Positions 16,474 to 24,500 of a stretch of DNA of 35,256 nt are shown one piece after another (the first letter of the stretch is position 1; every line of letters starts with the position of its first letter). Origin of the DNA: an uncultured Ruminococcus sp. (GTDB lineage: Bacteria; Bacillota; Clostridia; Oscillospirales; Ruminococcaceae); assembly GCA_902776945.1 (NCBI GenBank), contig CACYSH010000036.1, positions 1 through 35,256 of the forward strand. The letters run 5' to 3'. Made by a program: the position numbers and the translations under genes. A model generated the notes under the pieces. It worked only from the letters and a program-made list of their open reading frames with translations, was not told where the DNA came from and did no database searches.

Positions 16474-17901
16474 TTATTTTTCAATCATAGACTTCACCAT
16501 TTCGTCCATAAATTTTGCAGACTCGCCAAAAGCTTCTCTTATTGAAGCAAGATTGTCTTCTCCCTCACTTCCTATACAATTGAAACTGAAATACTCCGCA
16601 AAAAGCTCCATTGCTTGATTTCCGGTTGGAACTCCCATTGAATTATACCAGTATTGAGATTCGTTCAGCAATCCCCAACCGGCACTCGTATAATCAATAA
16701 TATTACTGTTGTCACCCGTCCATTTTGAATCGTGTTTTACGTGACCCGATGAACCTATCAAAAGATTGTTGGTCACTCCTCCGATAATATCGGAAACTGT
16801 AGAATTCGTTTCACCCATATGTTCACTGTAGTACTGCCTTTGGATACTTTCCACAGCTCTTTGTTCATCTTCTGACAATGAATCAAACGATATCATCCTG
16901 TGTCCGAGAAAATATGCAACGATACGATTTAAGGATTCCTCACTGAAATCACTGTTATTAATATAATTGCTGTTTTTAACATACTTTTCGACATATTTCA
17001 GAGCGTCCTTATATAATACGTCCATTAGTGATCTGCCCTGTGAATCTCGATATGTTAATGAATAATTCGACCAACCGTCGGAATTATGATCTATCGAATG
17101 ACCCATCTCATGGAAGAACGTTGCATATCGTTCGCCTTCTCTGTTTGCTGAATTAGCCATATCAACATCGACGGAATTGAAGATAAAGGATGTATACTTA
17201 CCTCTGTCGGCGTTCATATTTCCAAGATTTGTTTTTTCAAAATATTTGTAGTAAAGGCTCTTGAAAGGCTCGGGCATATTCATGATCCTTTCTTCAATAT
17301 TCTTCTTATCGGTCTCAGACACTTTATCATCAAAGAATATATCGTTTCTTATCTTCTCGATCTCTTTATTCTGTTCTTCGGTCAGCTGTATTTCTCTTTT
17401 GGCGATCAATTCTTCAATCTGTTTCTTGATTTCCTTAGCCGCAGCAAGTCTCATTGCGTCCCACAGCCAGTTTTCCTCATCTACGATCCTGCAGACCTCG
17501 CGGTACAACTCAACAATTTGGTCGCCTTTGATGTTGCTGTTCTGTCCTCCGCCGCTCTTCCCCGAGCTGCCCGAATTGTTTTGGTTATTGTATGACATAT
17601 CTATCGTCTGCGCAACAGCCTTGTCCACATTTCGGGTATTGTTGATAAACGTCTCCACCTGCCGGCTTGCGTCGCGGATATTCTCGGCGCGTTTCTGTTC
17701 TTCGCGTTCGCGCTGTTCTATCAGCCCGATAGCCTCAGAAACATTCTGCGCCGTGCCGTTCGTGTACGCCGCATAAGCCTTTATGCGGCTGAGTGCGCTG
17801 TCGAGCCGCAGGGAGTTTGTGAGTATCCGGCTCACGTCGGCTTTCATCTCGTCTATTATGGCGTTGCCCTGCAAGCCGCCGGAATTGATCTCGATCTTCA
17901 A
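16474..17901 (-). CDS. Putative T7SS effector with HExxH zinc metallopeptidase domain
   Basis: 475 aa, starting with TTG at 17901 (AAAGGGGTGA six bases before). Residues 1-88 are the N-terminal module shared with the next gene. A low-complexity hinge (105-124: Asn, Gly, Ser) leads to a helical segment and a metallopeptidase domain: FHEMGHSIDH (HExxH at 264-268) and a downstream NQAMELFAEYF (Glu 432 or 436 as likely third zinc ligand). The HEMGHSID...ELFAE arrangement recalls the anthrax lethal factor-like peptidase group. Base composition becomes clearly more AT-rich after the N-terminal module, which points to domain swapping. Probably a secreted protease toxin; no immunity gene was recognised beside it. 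Confidence 0.87.
   Translation of the reverse strand: MKIEINSGGLQGNAIIDEMKADVSRILTNSLRLDSALSRIKAYAAYTNGTAQNVSEAIGLIEQREREEQKRAENIRDASRQVETFINNTRNVDKAVAQTIDMSYNNQNNSGSSGKSGGGQNSNIKGDQIVELYREVCRIVDEENWLWDAMRLAAAKEIKKQIEELIAKREIQLTEEQNKEIEKIRNDIFFDDKVSETDKKNIEERIMNMPEPFKSLYYKYFEKTNLGNMNADRGKYTSFIFNSVDVDMANSANREGERYATFFHEMGHSIDHNSDGWSNYSLTYRDSQGRSLMDVLYKDALKYVEKYVKNSNYINNSDFSEESLNRIVAYFLGHRMISFDSLSEDEQRAVESIQRQYYSEHMGETNSTVSDIIGGVTNNLLIGSSGHVKHDSKWTGDNSNIIDYTSAGWGLLNESQYWYNSMGVPTGNQAMELFAEYFSFNCIGSEGEDNLASIREAFGESAKFMDEMVKSMIEK
17634..17901. repeat. Duplicated effector N-terminal module, copy 2
   Basis: Second copy of the 268-base module, in direct orientation 1493 bases from the first; 17702-17784 is identical to 16209-16291. 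It encodes the start of the metallopeptidase effector. Beyond the module the two genes have no visible similarity. Confidence 0.9.
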
Positions 17902-17945
17902 CTGCGTTCACCCCTTTAAGTAGTCGGTATGCGGCGGAAAGCCTG

Positions 17946-18611
17946 TCAAAACCGAAAATATAAATTACCGAAATATCCGCCCGACTGCTCGCTCGAATTC
18001 AAAGCGTTTCGGTACTGAGTTATATCGTATGAGCTGCTTATCATCTCCTGCCGGCTGGAAAAAGCCGCGTCGTTGGCGGCGTTCAGCTTCGAGGAAAGCT
18101 GGTCTACCATATCGTCAAGGCGCTGGATATTTCTGTTAAGCTGATCGATGCCGTTTTCAAGGCGGGTCTTTTCCTGCCGGAACTTTTCAAGAGCCCCGCT
18201 TATCTTCGGGTCGTTATCCGCGCCGGGACAGCCGAGACTTTTCGACAGGTCAGCCGCCGATATATCGGGCGACCTCATGCTTGTCCGGAAACTCTCGTTT
18301 GCCGTGCTTGTCTGACCGTTCAGATCGGAGATAAGAGAGGGTACGTCCGAGCCGATGATGCCGGAAAGCCTTCCGCCAGAGCCGGAAAGCACGCCTATCA
18401 GGTCGTTTACCTGTTCAAGTTTCTTTTCAAAGTTCAGCTTCTGCGAGCTGTAACCCGCCATCTCGCGCTGGGCGGCGTTCTTTTCGGCGGCGTACTGATC
18501 TGCCTCTCTGCGGGCGGCGTCGTATTGTTCGGAAGCCTCGCGGTATCTTTTGCGGGAGGCGCTCAAACCTTCGGCAGCCTCGTTCTCCGTCAGATTTTTA
18601 TAGTACCCCAT
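17946..18611 (-). CDS. Coiled-coil T7SS accessory protein (YwqH/DUF5082-like)
   Basis: 221 aa, almost entirely helical. Long heptad-like segments lie at about 5-75 (LTENEAAEGLSASRKRYREA and onward, ending near the VNDLIGVLSG turn) and 135-200. A Ser/Gly-rich turn lies in the middle (SGSGGRLSGIIGSD). No signal peptide or membrane helix. The ATG has AAGGAGG about six bases upstream. First gene of the operon, 44 bases before the metallopeptidase effector. In Bacillus, YwqH and YwqI-type small coiled-coil proteins are encoded just before LXG toxins and act as their partners. I infer the same here, with the YwqI-like part fused to the effectors as their N-terminal module. The family assignment is by architecture, not by search. 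Confidence 0.8.
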   Translation of the reverse strand: MGYYKNLTENEAAEGLSASRKRYREASEQYDAARREADQYAAEKNAAQREMAGYSSQKLNFEKKLEQVNDLIGVLSGSGGRLSGIIGSDVPSLISDLNGQTSTANESFRTSMRSPDISAADLSKSLGCPGADNDPKISGALEKFRQEKTRLENGIDQLNRNIQRLDDMVDQLSSKLNAANDAAFSSRQEMISSSYDITQYRNALNSSEQSGGYFGNLYFRF

Positions 18612-18659
18612 ATATCATACCTCCTTGACTTATTTTTTCTGAAATTACAGCCTATAATA

Positions 18660-18688
18660 TATATATCACATATCTACATAATTGTCAA
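18660..18688 (-). promoter_or_regulatory. Promoter of the 15-gene secretion operon
   Basis: On the minus strand TTGACA (18688-18683), 17-base spacer, then TATATA (18665-18660), followed by further TATA. This is a near-consensus sigma-A promoter about 50 bases before the first start codon. No other strong promoter was noticed inside the run. Confidence 0.75.
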
Positions 18689-19041
18689 TAGGTCTGACGA
18701 TCTTTTGTCGATTTCGTTCAATTTATTATGAAATTTTTATGTACTATGTACTGTTGCCCGTAACCGGCGGAGCTTCGAAAACGTTTTTTTACATAATATA
18801 CATAATGCGGAAGGCTGCCCCTTCCCGACGTGAAGACCGTAAAAACCATGTTCCCATAGACAAATAAAATTCGTGAAATGACCGAGAGAAACGCTGTAAT
18901 AACGTATGGTTTACGGTCATTTCACGGTGAAATGAGCGATGAACATTCGGGACATTTCATGAAATGACCGCCCGTGATTTCATGATGAAATGACCGATAA
19001 AACGACGGTATTACGCACTTTTCCTCGGTCATTTCACGAAA
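18689..19041. other. Intergenic region holding iterated TGAAATGACC motifs
   Basis: No gene seen. The part near 18690-18860 is AT-rich and unremarkable. Bases 18873-19039 hold six copies of a TGAAATGACCG-like motif in both orientations (listed as a repeat). The region lies between the promoter of the secretion operon and the end of the primase-helicase gene, which transcribe in the same direction. No terminator with a T-run was identified for the primase-helicase gene; the inverted motif copies could fold into one. Confidence 0.6.
18873..19039. repeat. Six iterated GTGAAATGACCG-type motifs in both orientations
   Basis: Forward copies begin near 18873 (GTGAAATGACCG), 18928 (TGAAATGAGCG, one mismatch), 18960 (TGAAATGACCG) and 18987 (TGAAATGACCG). 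Reverse copies are CGGTCATTTCAC at 18914-18925 and 19026-19037. Several pairs make palindromes, such as CGGTCATTTCAC next to GGTGAAATG. Spacings are irregular (about 27-54 bases). Such arrays are seen as iterons of replication origins or as operator arrays; the neighbouring gene encodes a primase-helicase, which favours an origin-like role. This is inference. Confidence 0.75.
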
Positions 19042-20892
19042 TTATTTTGTTTGGGGATCGATGCCTCCACCGGAAATATCGGCACAGTCCGCGCTATCCG
19101 CCGTAAAGTTGTCTTTATCAATTTCGGAGGAAAGCCAATATACCTTTTGTGGATTATATCCGAACCTGACAGTCTGCAATTTCATTGTCTGCTTTGCTCT
19201 GTTTATAGTAGAAAGGCTGAGACCGTATTCCTCCGCCATTTCTCTGACCTCCGAATACTCGCACCACCCCTTCTCGCCGAGAAGTTCTGTCAACAAATCC
19301 TCGGCAGAATCGCGCTTGTCTGACGCACGGAAATACGTCCCCGACGGCGTGAGCACATCGTCCGCCGTCAGCTCCGAGAACCCGCAGAATGATACCCCCC
19401 CTTCGCCGGGCTTTATCTCGAAGGTCATGGACTTGCCGCGCCGGGCAAGGGAACTCTTCTCGTGGCAGATAACGCGCCGCCCCTCGCAGTCCGGGTCTTT
19501 TCCCATGATGAGCATGGAACGCGCCACCGCCGGGATATCGATAGTCCCGAGAGAACGGTACAGCGCCTTGTTCTGCGACGTTTTTGAGTTGTGCATGATA
19601 AGCACGACAGCCGTGTTGCAGGCTTCGGCGAGCTTCGCCAGGTGCGCCAGCACCGGACGGACTTCGTTCGCACGGTGCATATCCACATCAGCCCCCAGAT
19701 AGGCTTGAAGCGGGTCGAACACGATAAGCGCCGGCTTATGCTTCATCATCAGGCTCTCTATGCGCTCGTCCGAAAGGTCAAGCCCTTCGCTCGTTTCGTC
19801 TATCATCAGGATATTGGCAAAATTGGGAGTCATCGGTTCAAGACGGGGCTTTATGGTGTCGGCAACGCCGTCCTCCGCCGTCTGATAGACCGCCTTTTCC
19901 GGCTGACGGTAAGGCTCGCCAGTCCCCCAGAAGGGGCGCCCGGTGGACACGCAGGCGGCGAGATACAGCGCGAAGAAGGTCTTGCCGAGTCCCGGGTCGG
20001 CGGTCAGCAGGGTTATCTTCCCGCGGGGTATGTAGGGGTACCAGAGCCAGTCGGTCTCTGTTGACTGAACGTCGCTCAGACGTATGACCCCGCTTTCCGG
20101 CGGCACCTGCTCCGGCGTGAAAAAGGGGGCTCTTCCCGCAAGCTCCGTCAGCCGCTTCTTACCGTCCAGAGGAAAGGCTTGCAGAAAGTCCGACACGTCG
20201 CCGTGAGCGGGGATATCCTCCCATATCTCCGACAAGTCGATGACCTTTACAGCGTTCGCCCTGCCGACGATATTCGCCGCCACCATAGCGGCGCACTGTC
20301 TGCCCGGCTCGTCGTTGTCCCGGATTATGCAGACCTTGCGAAGCTCGAACCACTCGGCGTACTCCTCCTGCCACTTGGTCTTTGCGCCGTCGGGAAGGCT
20401 GACCGCCGGGAGCCCGTACCGCCGCAGGGTCTCGACGTCCTTCTCGCCCTCGACGCAGTAGACGAATTCGGAAGCAAGGGTATCGAACATATTGTAGAGC
20501 GGCGCAGACTTCCCGCCCCTGCCCTTCGCCCATCTGCCGTTTTCGTCCTTATGGAACCACATGAACTGCTTGCCGGCGTAGCGCACCTTCTTGAAGGCAG
20601 GCTCGCCCCGCATATCCTTGTAGACGTACTCGGTCTCGGGGGTGCGGCGGATGAGTCCGGGCTTATCGGGCTTGGGGCTGACGGGGAAGAGGTCTGTAAT
20701 TCTCAGCCCCATAGCGGCGGCGACGGCTTCGGCGGAACACCCGGCATGGCATTTGACAAGCACCCGCCCGTCAGCCCCCTCCGACACGGACAGGCTTGCC
20801 CTACGATCGTCGTGCGCGGGACACTTCGCCGAGAACCCGTTTCCGCACCTGTGAACGCCTTCGAGCCTGTTCAGAACTTCTGTAATATTCAT
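19042..20892 (-). CDS. CHC2/Toprim primase fused to RepA-type helicase
   Basis: 616 aa. N-terminal CHC2-type zinc finger (C24, H27, C48, C52), Toprim domain with VEGEKD (148-153) and DNDEPG (192-197), then a RecA/AAA_25 (RepA-like) ATPase with ADPGLGKT (298-305), IVFDPLQAYLG (Walker B) and LIMHNSK. A winged-helix-like segment is near 545-580. This primase-helicase layout is typical of phages, plasmids and integrative elements. The ATG has AAGGAGG seven bases upstream. It stands alone here: no integrase, capsid or partition gene adjoins. It may be the surviving replication gene of a decayed element. The iterated motifs directly downstream could be its origin. Confidence 0.92.
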   Translation of the reverse strand: MNITEVLNRLEGVHRCGNGFSAKCPAHDDRRASLSVSEGADGRVLVKCHAGCSAEAVAAAMGLRITDLFPVSPKPDKPGLIRRTPETEYVYKDMRGEPAFKKVRYAGKQFMWFHKDENGRWAKGRGGKSAPLYNMFDTLASEFVYCVEGEKDVETLRRYGLPAVSLPDGAKTKWQEEYAEWFELRKVCIIRDNDEPGRQCAAMVAANIVGRANAVKVIDLSEIWEDIPAHGDVSDFLQAFPLDGKKRLTELAGRAPFFTPEQVPPESGVIRLSDVQSTETDWLWYPYIPRGKITLLTADPGLGKTFFALYLAACVSTGRPFWGTGEPYRQPEKAVYQTAEDGVADTIKPRLEPMTPNFANILMIDETSEGLDLSDERIESLMMKHKPALIVFDPLQAYLGADVDMHRANEVRPVLAHLAKLAEACNTAVVLIMHNSKTSQNKALYRSLGTIDIPAVARSMLIMGKDPDCEGRRVICHEKSSLARRGKSMTFEIKPGEGGVSFCGFSELTADDVLTPSGTYFRASDKRDSAEDLLTELLGEKGWCEYSEVREMAEEYGLSLSTINRAKQTMKLQTVRFGYNPQKVYWLSSEIDKDNFTADSADCADISGGGIDPQTK

Positions 20893-20934
20893 ATTTCGTC
20901 CTCCTTTTGTAGACCATAAGGGAACATACCCTTC

Positions 20935-20964
20935 TATATATAGCGTTCAAACGGCGTTTTGTTG
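20935..20964 (-). promoter_or_regulatory. Possible promoter of the primase-helicase gene
   Basis: On the minus strand a TATATA -10-like box lies at 20940-20935, about 40 bases before the ATG. The matching -35 position falls in the palindrome at 20958-20983 and is a weak match to TTGACA. The placement suggests that a protein bound at the palindrome would control it. Low confidence. Confidence 0.35.
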
Positions 20965-20983
20965 CACATGAACGTGCAACAAA
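20958..20983. promoter_or_regulatory. Perfect 10-bp palindrome, probable operator
   Basis: TTTGTTGCAC, six-base spacer ATGAAC, GTGCAACAAA. Arms match perfectly. It overlaps the likely -35 region of the primase-helicase gene. Size and symmetry fit a dimeric repressor site. There is no T-run that would make it a terminator. Confidence 0.5.
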
Positions 20984-21169
20984 TAACGAAATATGTCTAA
21001 ATTAAAACAAAAATCATTTGTCTGCACAAATCGGGGCATGGATTTTTGTTTGCATTGACGAAATTTTTCCTGCATTTTCTGACGCACGCAGAAAACACGT
21101 ACTTAACTATAATCAAATATCATTGCCGGTCAAAAAAAGGGATAATTCATTTTTTTGTGATAAATTCAG

Positions 21170-21284
21170 CACGGAAATCAATTTTCAAAAATCGCATAAC
21201 GATATTTGTGAATTTTGTAGGGGCGCTCCTGCGTGAGCGCCCGCAAACTGCGCCTTTTGACCAAAAACAAAATTGATTTCCGTG
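21170..21284. mobile_element. 115-bp MITE-like insertion with 9-bp target duplication
   Basis: Terminal arms CACGGAAATCAATTTT (21170-21185) and AAAATTGATTTCCGTG (21269-21284) are perfect 16-bp inverted repeats. The element is flanked by direct 9-bp copies of TAAATTCAG (21161-21169 and 21285-21293), the mark of transposition. Inside is a GC-rich hairpin, GGGCGCTC (21221-21228) and GAGCGCCC (21235-21242), preceded by GTAGG. It is too short to code for a protein, so a transposase elsewhere would have moved it. Its right end lies ten bases before the -35 box of the kinase operon. Confidence 0.8.
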
Positions 21285-21302
21285 TAAATTCAGGATAAGT
21301 TA

Positions 21303-21331
21303 TTGACAGACTGAGGAAATTGTGCTATACT
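21303..21331 (+). promoter_or_regulatory. Promoter of the second kinase operon
   Basis: TTGACA (21303-21308), 17-base spacer, TATACT (21326-21331): near-consensus sigma-A promoter, about 47 bases before the ATG at 21379. The MITE-like insertion ends just upstream and may have changed its control. Confidence 0.75.
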
Positions 21332-21378
21332 ATAAATTGCTTCGATATGCAAATCCCATTCTAAGGAGCGTGACTGCG

Positions 21379-21537
21379 ATGACTGATAAGGCTGTTCTGA
21401 TATGCGGGTTGATCGTTTCGGCGGCGGCTGCTGCCGGTCTTGCCGCGTCTCTTATCGTCTGCCGCATGAAGGAGCTTAAGCTAAACGCCATATACGACGA
21501 GGAATACGGCAGACAGGAACAGGGAAAGGCTGGGTGA
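21379..21537 (+). CDS. Small single-pass membrane protein
   Basis: 52 aa. A longer frame from 21322 covers the promoter's -10 box, so it is rejected; the ATG at 21379 has AAGGAG ten bases before it. Residues 5-28 form one hydrophobic, Ala-rich helix (AVLICGLIVSAAAAAGLAAS). The C-terminal tail is charged (KELKLNAIYDEEYGRQEQGKAG) and probably cytosolic. Its TGA overlaps the GTG of the kinase gene (GTGA, four bases), so the two are coupled. Function unknown; a membrane partner or regulator of the kinase is the simplest guess. Confidence 0.7.
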   Translation: MTDKAVLICGLIVSAAAAAGLAASLIVCRMKELKLNAIYDEEYGRQEQGKAG

Positions 21538-24500
21538 CTTGCATGGGATTTCTTGACTCAACTGTTCAGTTAAAATCTGCGCTTGGTACCGGCGGCGGCG
21601 GCGAGGTCTACCTCGCTTACCACAAGCGCCTTGATATGGACGTTGTGCTAAAGGTCGATAAGCGCGATACCGATACCCCAGCCGAGATACTAAGGCGCGA
21701 GGTAGATGTGCTGAAGGAACTGCACAACGACTACATACCGCAGGTATACGATTATATAGTCGAAGGCGGCAACGTCGTTACCGTTATGGAATATATCGTC
21801 GGCGAGAGCCTTGACAGACCCCTCGAACGCGGCGAGACCTTCCCGCAGGCGCAGGTCATCAAGTGGGCGAAGGAGATACTGAACGCCCTTGCCTATCTGC
21901 ACAGCCCCACACACGGCGAAGCGCAAAAGGGCTACGTTCACAGCGATATAAAGCCCGCGAACATCATGCGGAGACCGAACGGAGACATAAGCCTTATCGA
22001 CTTCAATATCGCTCTGGCGATAGGCGAGGCGAGCTTCGTGGGACTTAGTCCCGGTTACGCTTCCCCGGAGCATTACGGGCTCGATTACAGCGACCCCCGC
22101 AAGATACCCGATATCCCGGCAGCGGACGTAACTCCCCCGCCCCCTCCCGAGAAAGAGGCTTCTCCGCATACTACCGTGTTATCCGATATGCCGGGAGTTC
22201 CCGATCCCGGACAGCAGCGGGGATACGACCGCTATTCCCGCATGAACCGAATGACCCGACTGACGAGAGACATTACTCCTCAGCCGATGCCCGAAACGGA
22301 AAACATCGTGCGGGAACAAACTCCCTTCGGTGAGGACCCCGCAATGACCCTCGGCAGGATAACAGCCAAAGCGGAAAATGCCAATGTGAAAAAGAATTTC
22401 CGCAAGGTGACTCCCGACAGGCGCTCGGATATATACAGTCTCGGGGCTACGCTCTATCACCTGCTTTCCGGAGAAAAGCCGGCGCAGCACGCGGTGGACG
22501 TTATCCCCCTTTCGGCTGAACGGTTCAGCAAGCCCCTCTGCGACGTGATAAACAAGGCTATGCGCCCCAACCCGGACGAAAGGTTCCAGACCGCAGAGGA
22601 GATGCTCGCGGCGCTCGATAACCTCCGCAGCGACGATATCAGGACGAAGAAGCTCAGAAAAGCAAAAAAGCTCTCGGCTGCCGTTTGCAGTGCTATACTG
22701 GCGGCGGGGCTCGCCGTCACCTTCGTCGGCGGAAGGCGCATACACAACACGAACAGCGCCCTTATGAACGCCGAATACTCGCATAACGCTCTCGAAGAGG
22801 GCGATGTGAAAAAGGCTGTTGCACTGGCGCTCGACGGGCTTCCGAAAACGAACCCGATAACCAATCCCGTTTACCGCGCCGCCCCCCTTAAAGTGCTTAC
22901 CGACGCGCTCGGCGTGTACGAGCTTGCCGACAGCTACAAGAACGCGGGAGTAGTGAAGCTCCCCTCCCCGCCGCTTACCGTGCGGCTCTCGCAGGACGGA
23001 AAGACAGGCGCTTGTATGTGCGCGGGAAAGTTAGAGATATTCTCGGCGGAAAACGGCAGTATTTCAGCCGAGCTTGACGCCGACCCCGCTTCCGTTTCGG
23101 AAGCCGAATTCATAGATAACGGCAAACTCGTTTTCGCCGGAGCGGACGGACTTACCTGCTGCGATACGTCGGGGAAAATTCTCTGGACGGGCGCTCCCGC
23201 TACCGCGATAGCCGTTTCGGGAGACGGCAGGAGAGTTCTTGCCGTATACAAGGACGAGTCCTCAGCCGCCCTTTACGACGCGGCGACCGGCAAAGCCATT
23301 ATCCCCGAAATGAACTTCGGCAGCGAACATCAGGCTGTTGACAACGTTCTCAATCTCGACAGGAACCTTCTTGAACTGAACGAGGACGGCTCGATGATGG
23401 CTATGAGCTTTGAGAGCAACTATGTTCTTCTTGCCGACCTGAATACGGGCAATTCGGTAAGCCTTTCGCCCGGCTCAGAATACGATTACTACTTCGGCGG
23501 CTTCGCGGGAGACAGTCTTGTGCTGTCCTTCTCACGCGGGAGCGAGTCGGACTTTACCGTTATCGACTGCCGCGAGACCATGCGCCGCTACCCGGAGACA
23601 GTTACGCCTTTCGGCATAAAAAACAACCGCGACGGCGGCATATATATAAAAGTATACGGAGGAAAGAGCTATCTTTCCCACCGGAACATCATCTCGCTGC
23701 TCGATACCGGTACGGGCGATTCGCAGGTGCTTGTTGACAGCGACGGTATCATCGAAGCCTTCGATGCCGACGGACGGCACATCATCAGCACCGACGGCAG
23801 CAGCATAAATGTACACACGGCGGAAGGAGTTTCGCTCTTCTCTGCCGAAGGCTGCACCTTGCGCGGACTTTGCGCCGTAAGAAACAACTGCGCCGTGTAC
23901 GGCAACAGGGATATGAGCGAGCTTAAAATACTCCGCTACGAACCCGACAGCAGCAACACCGTTGCCGTCTGCCCGACAGGGTACCGGCACAGCTATACAA
24001 AACTCACCGCCGACAAAAAGTACGTCGTGCAGTATTCGGTGGAGGGCTTCCGGGCTCTCGACACTGACGGGAACATTGTCTGCGAGGGTACCATGCCCGA
24101 CCCCGAAAAGGTCTACGATATGCAGTTTCGCAGGAACGAAAAGGGTTCGTACATCGAGGTGCTGCACAAGGACGGCAGCGTGGTCTGCTACGATCCGCTG
24201 ACCGGAAAAGCCTCCGAAGAGGACGCAAGAGAAAAGCCCGTTCCCGCTCAGGAGAAGATAACGGAATACCGCTCGGAAAAATACCTGTTCGAAGCGCCGT
24301 TCACCGGGAACATCACCGTCAGGGACGCAAAAAGCGGAAAGAAGCTCCGCGAGATCGAACAGGAAGGCTACCTTACCGACATGATGTTCTTCGGAGATAT
24401 CTCGGTGATGCAGTTCGTAAAAGTCGGCAGCGACCAGCTTTCGGAACACTACGGAGTCATACTCGACAAAAACCTTAACGAGACAGCGAGGGTCCCCTAT

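Noticed and set aside
15515-16618. 367-codon plus-strand frame opposite the second effector
   Set aside because: It spans the start of the effector gene and the intergenic gap, and its translation has no protein-like motif.
23532-24449. 305-codon minus-strand frame inside the second kinase gene
   Set aside because: A shadow frame rich in Val, His and Arg, produced by the GC-rich third positions of the real gene.
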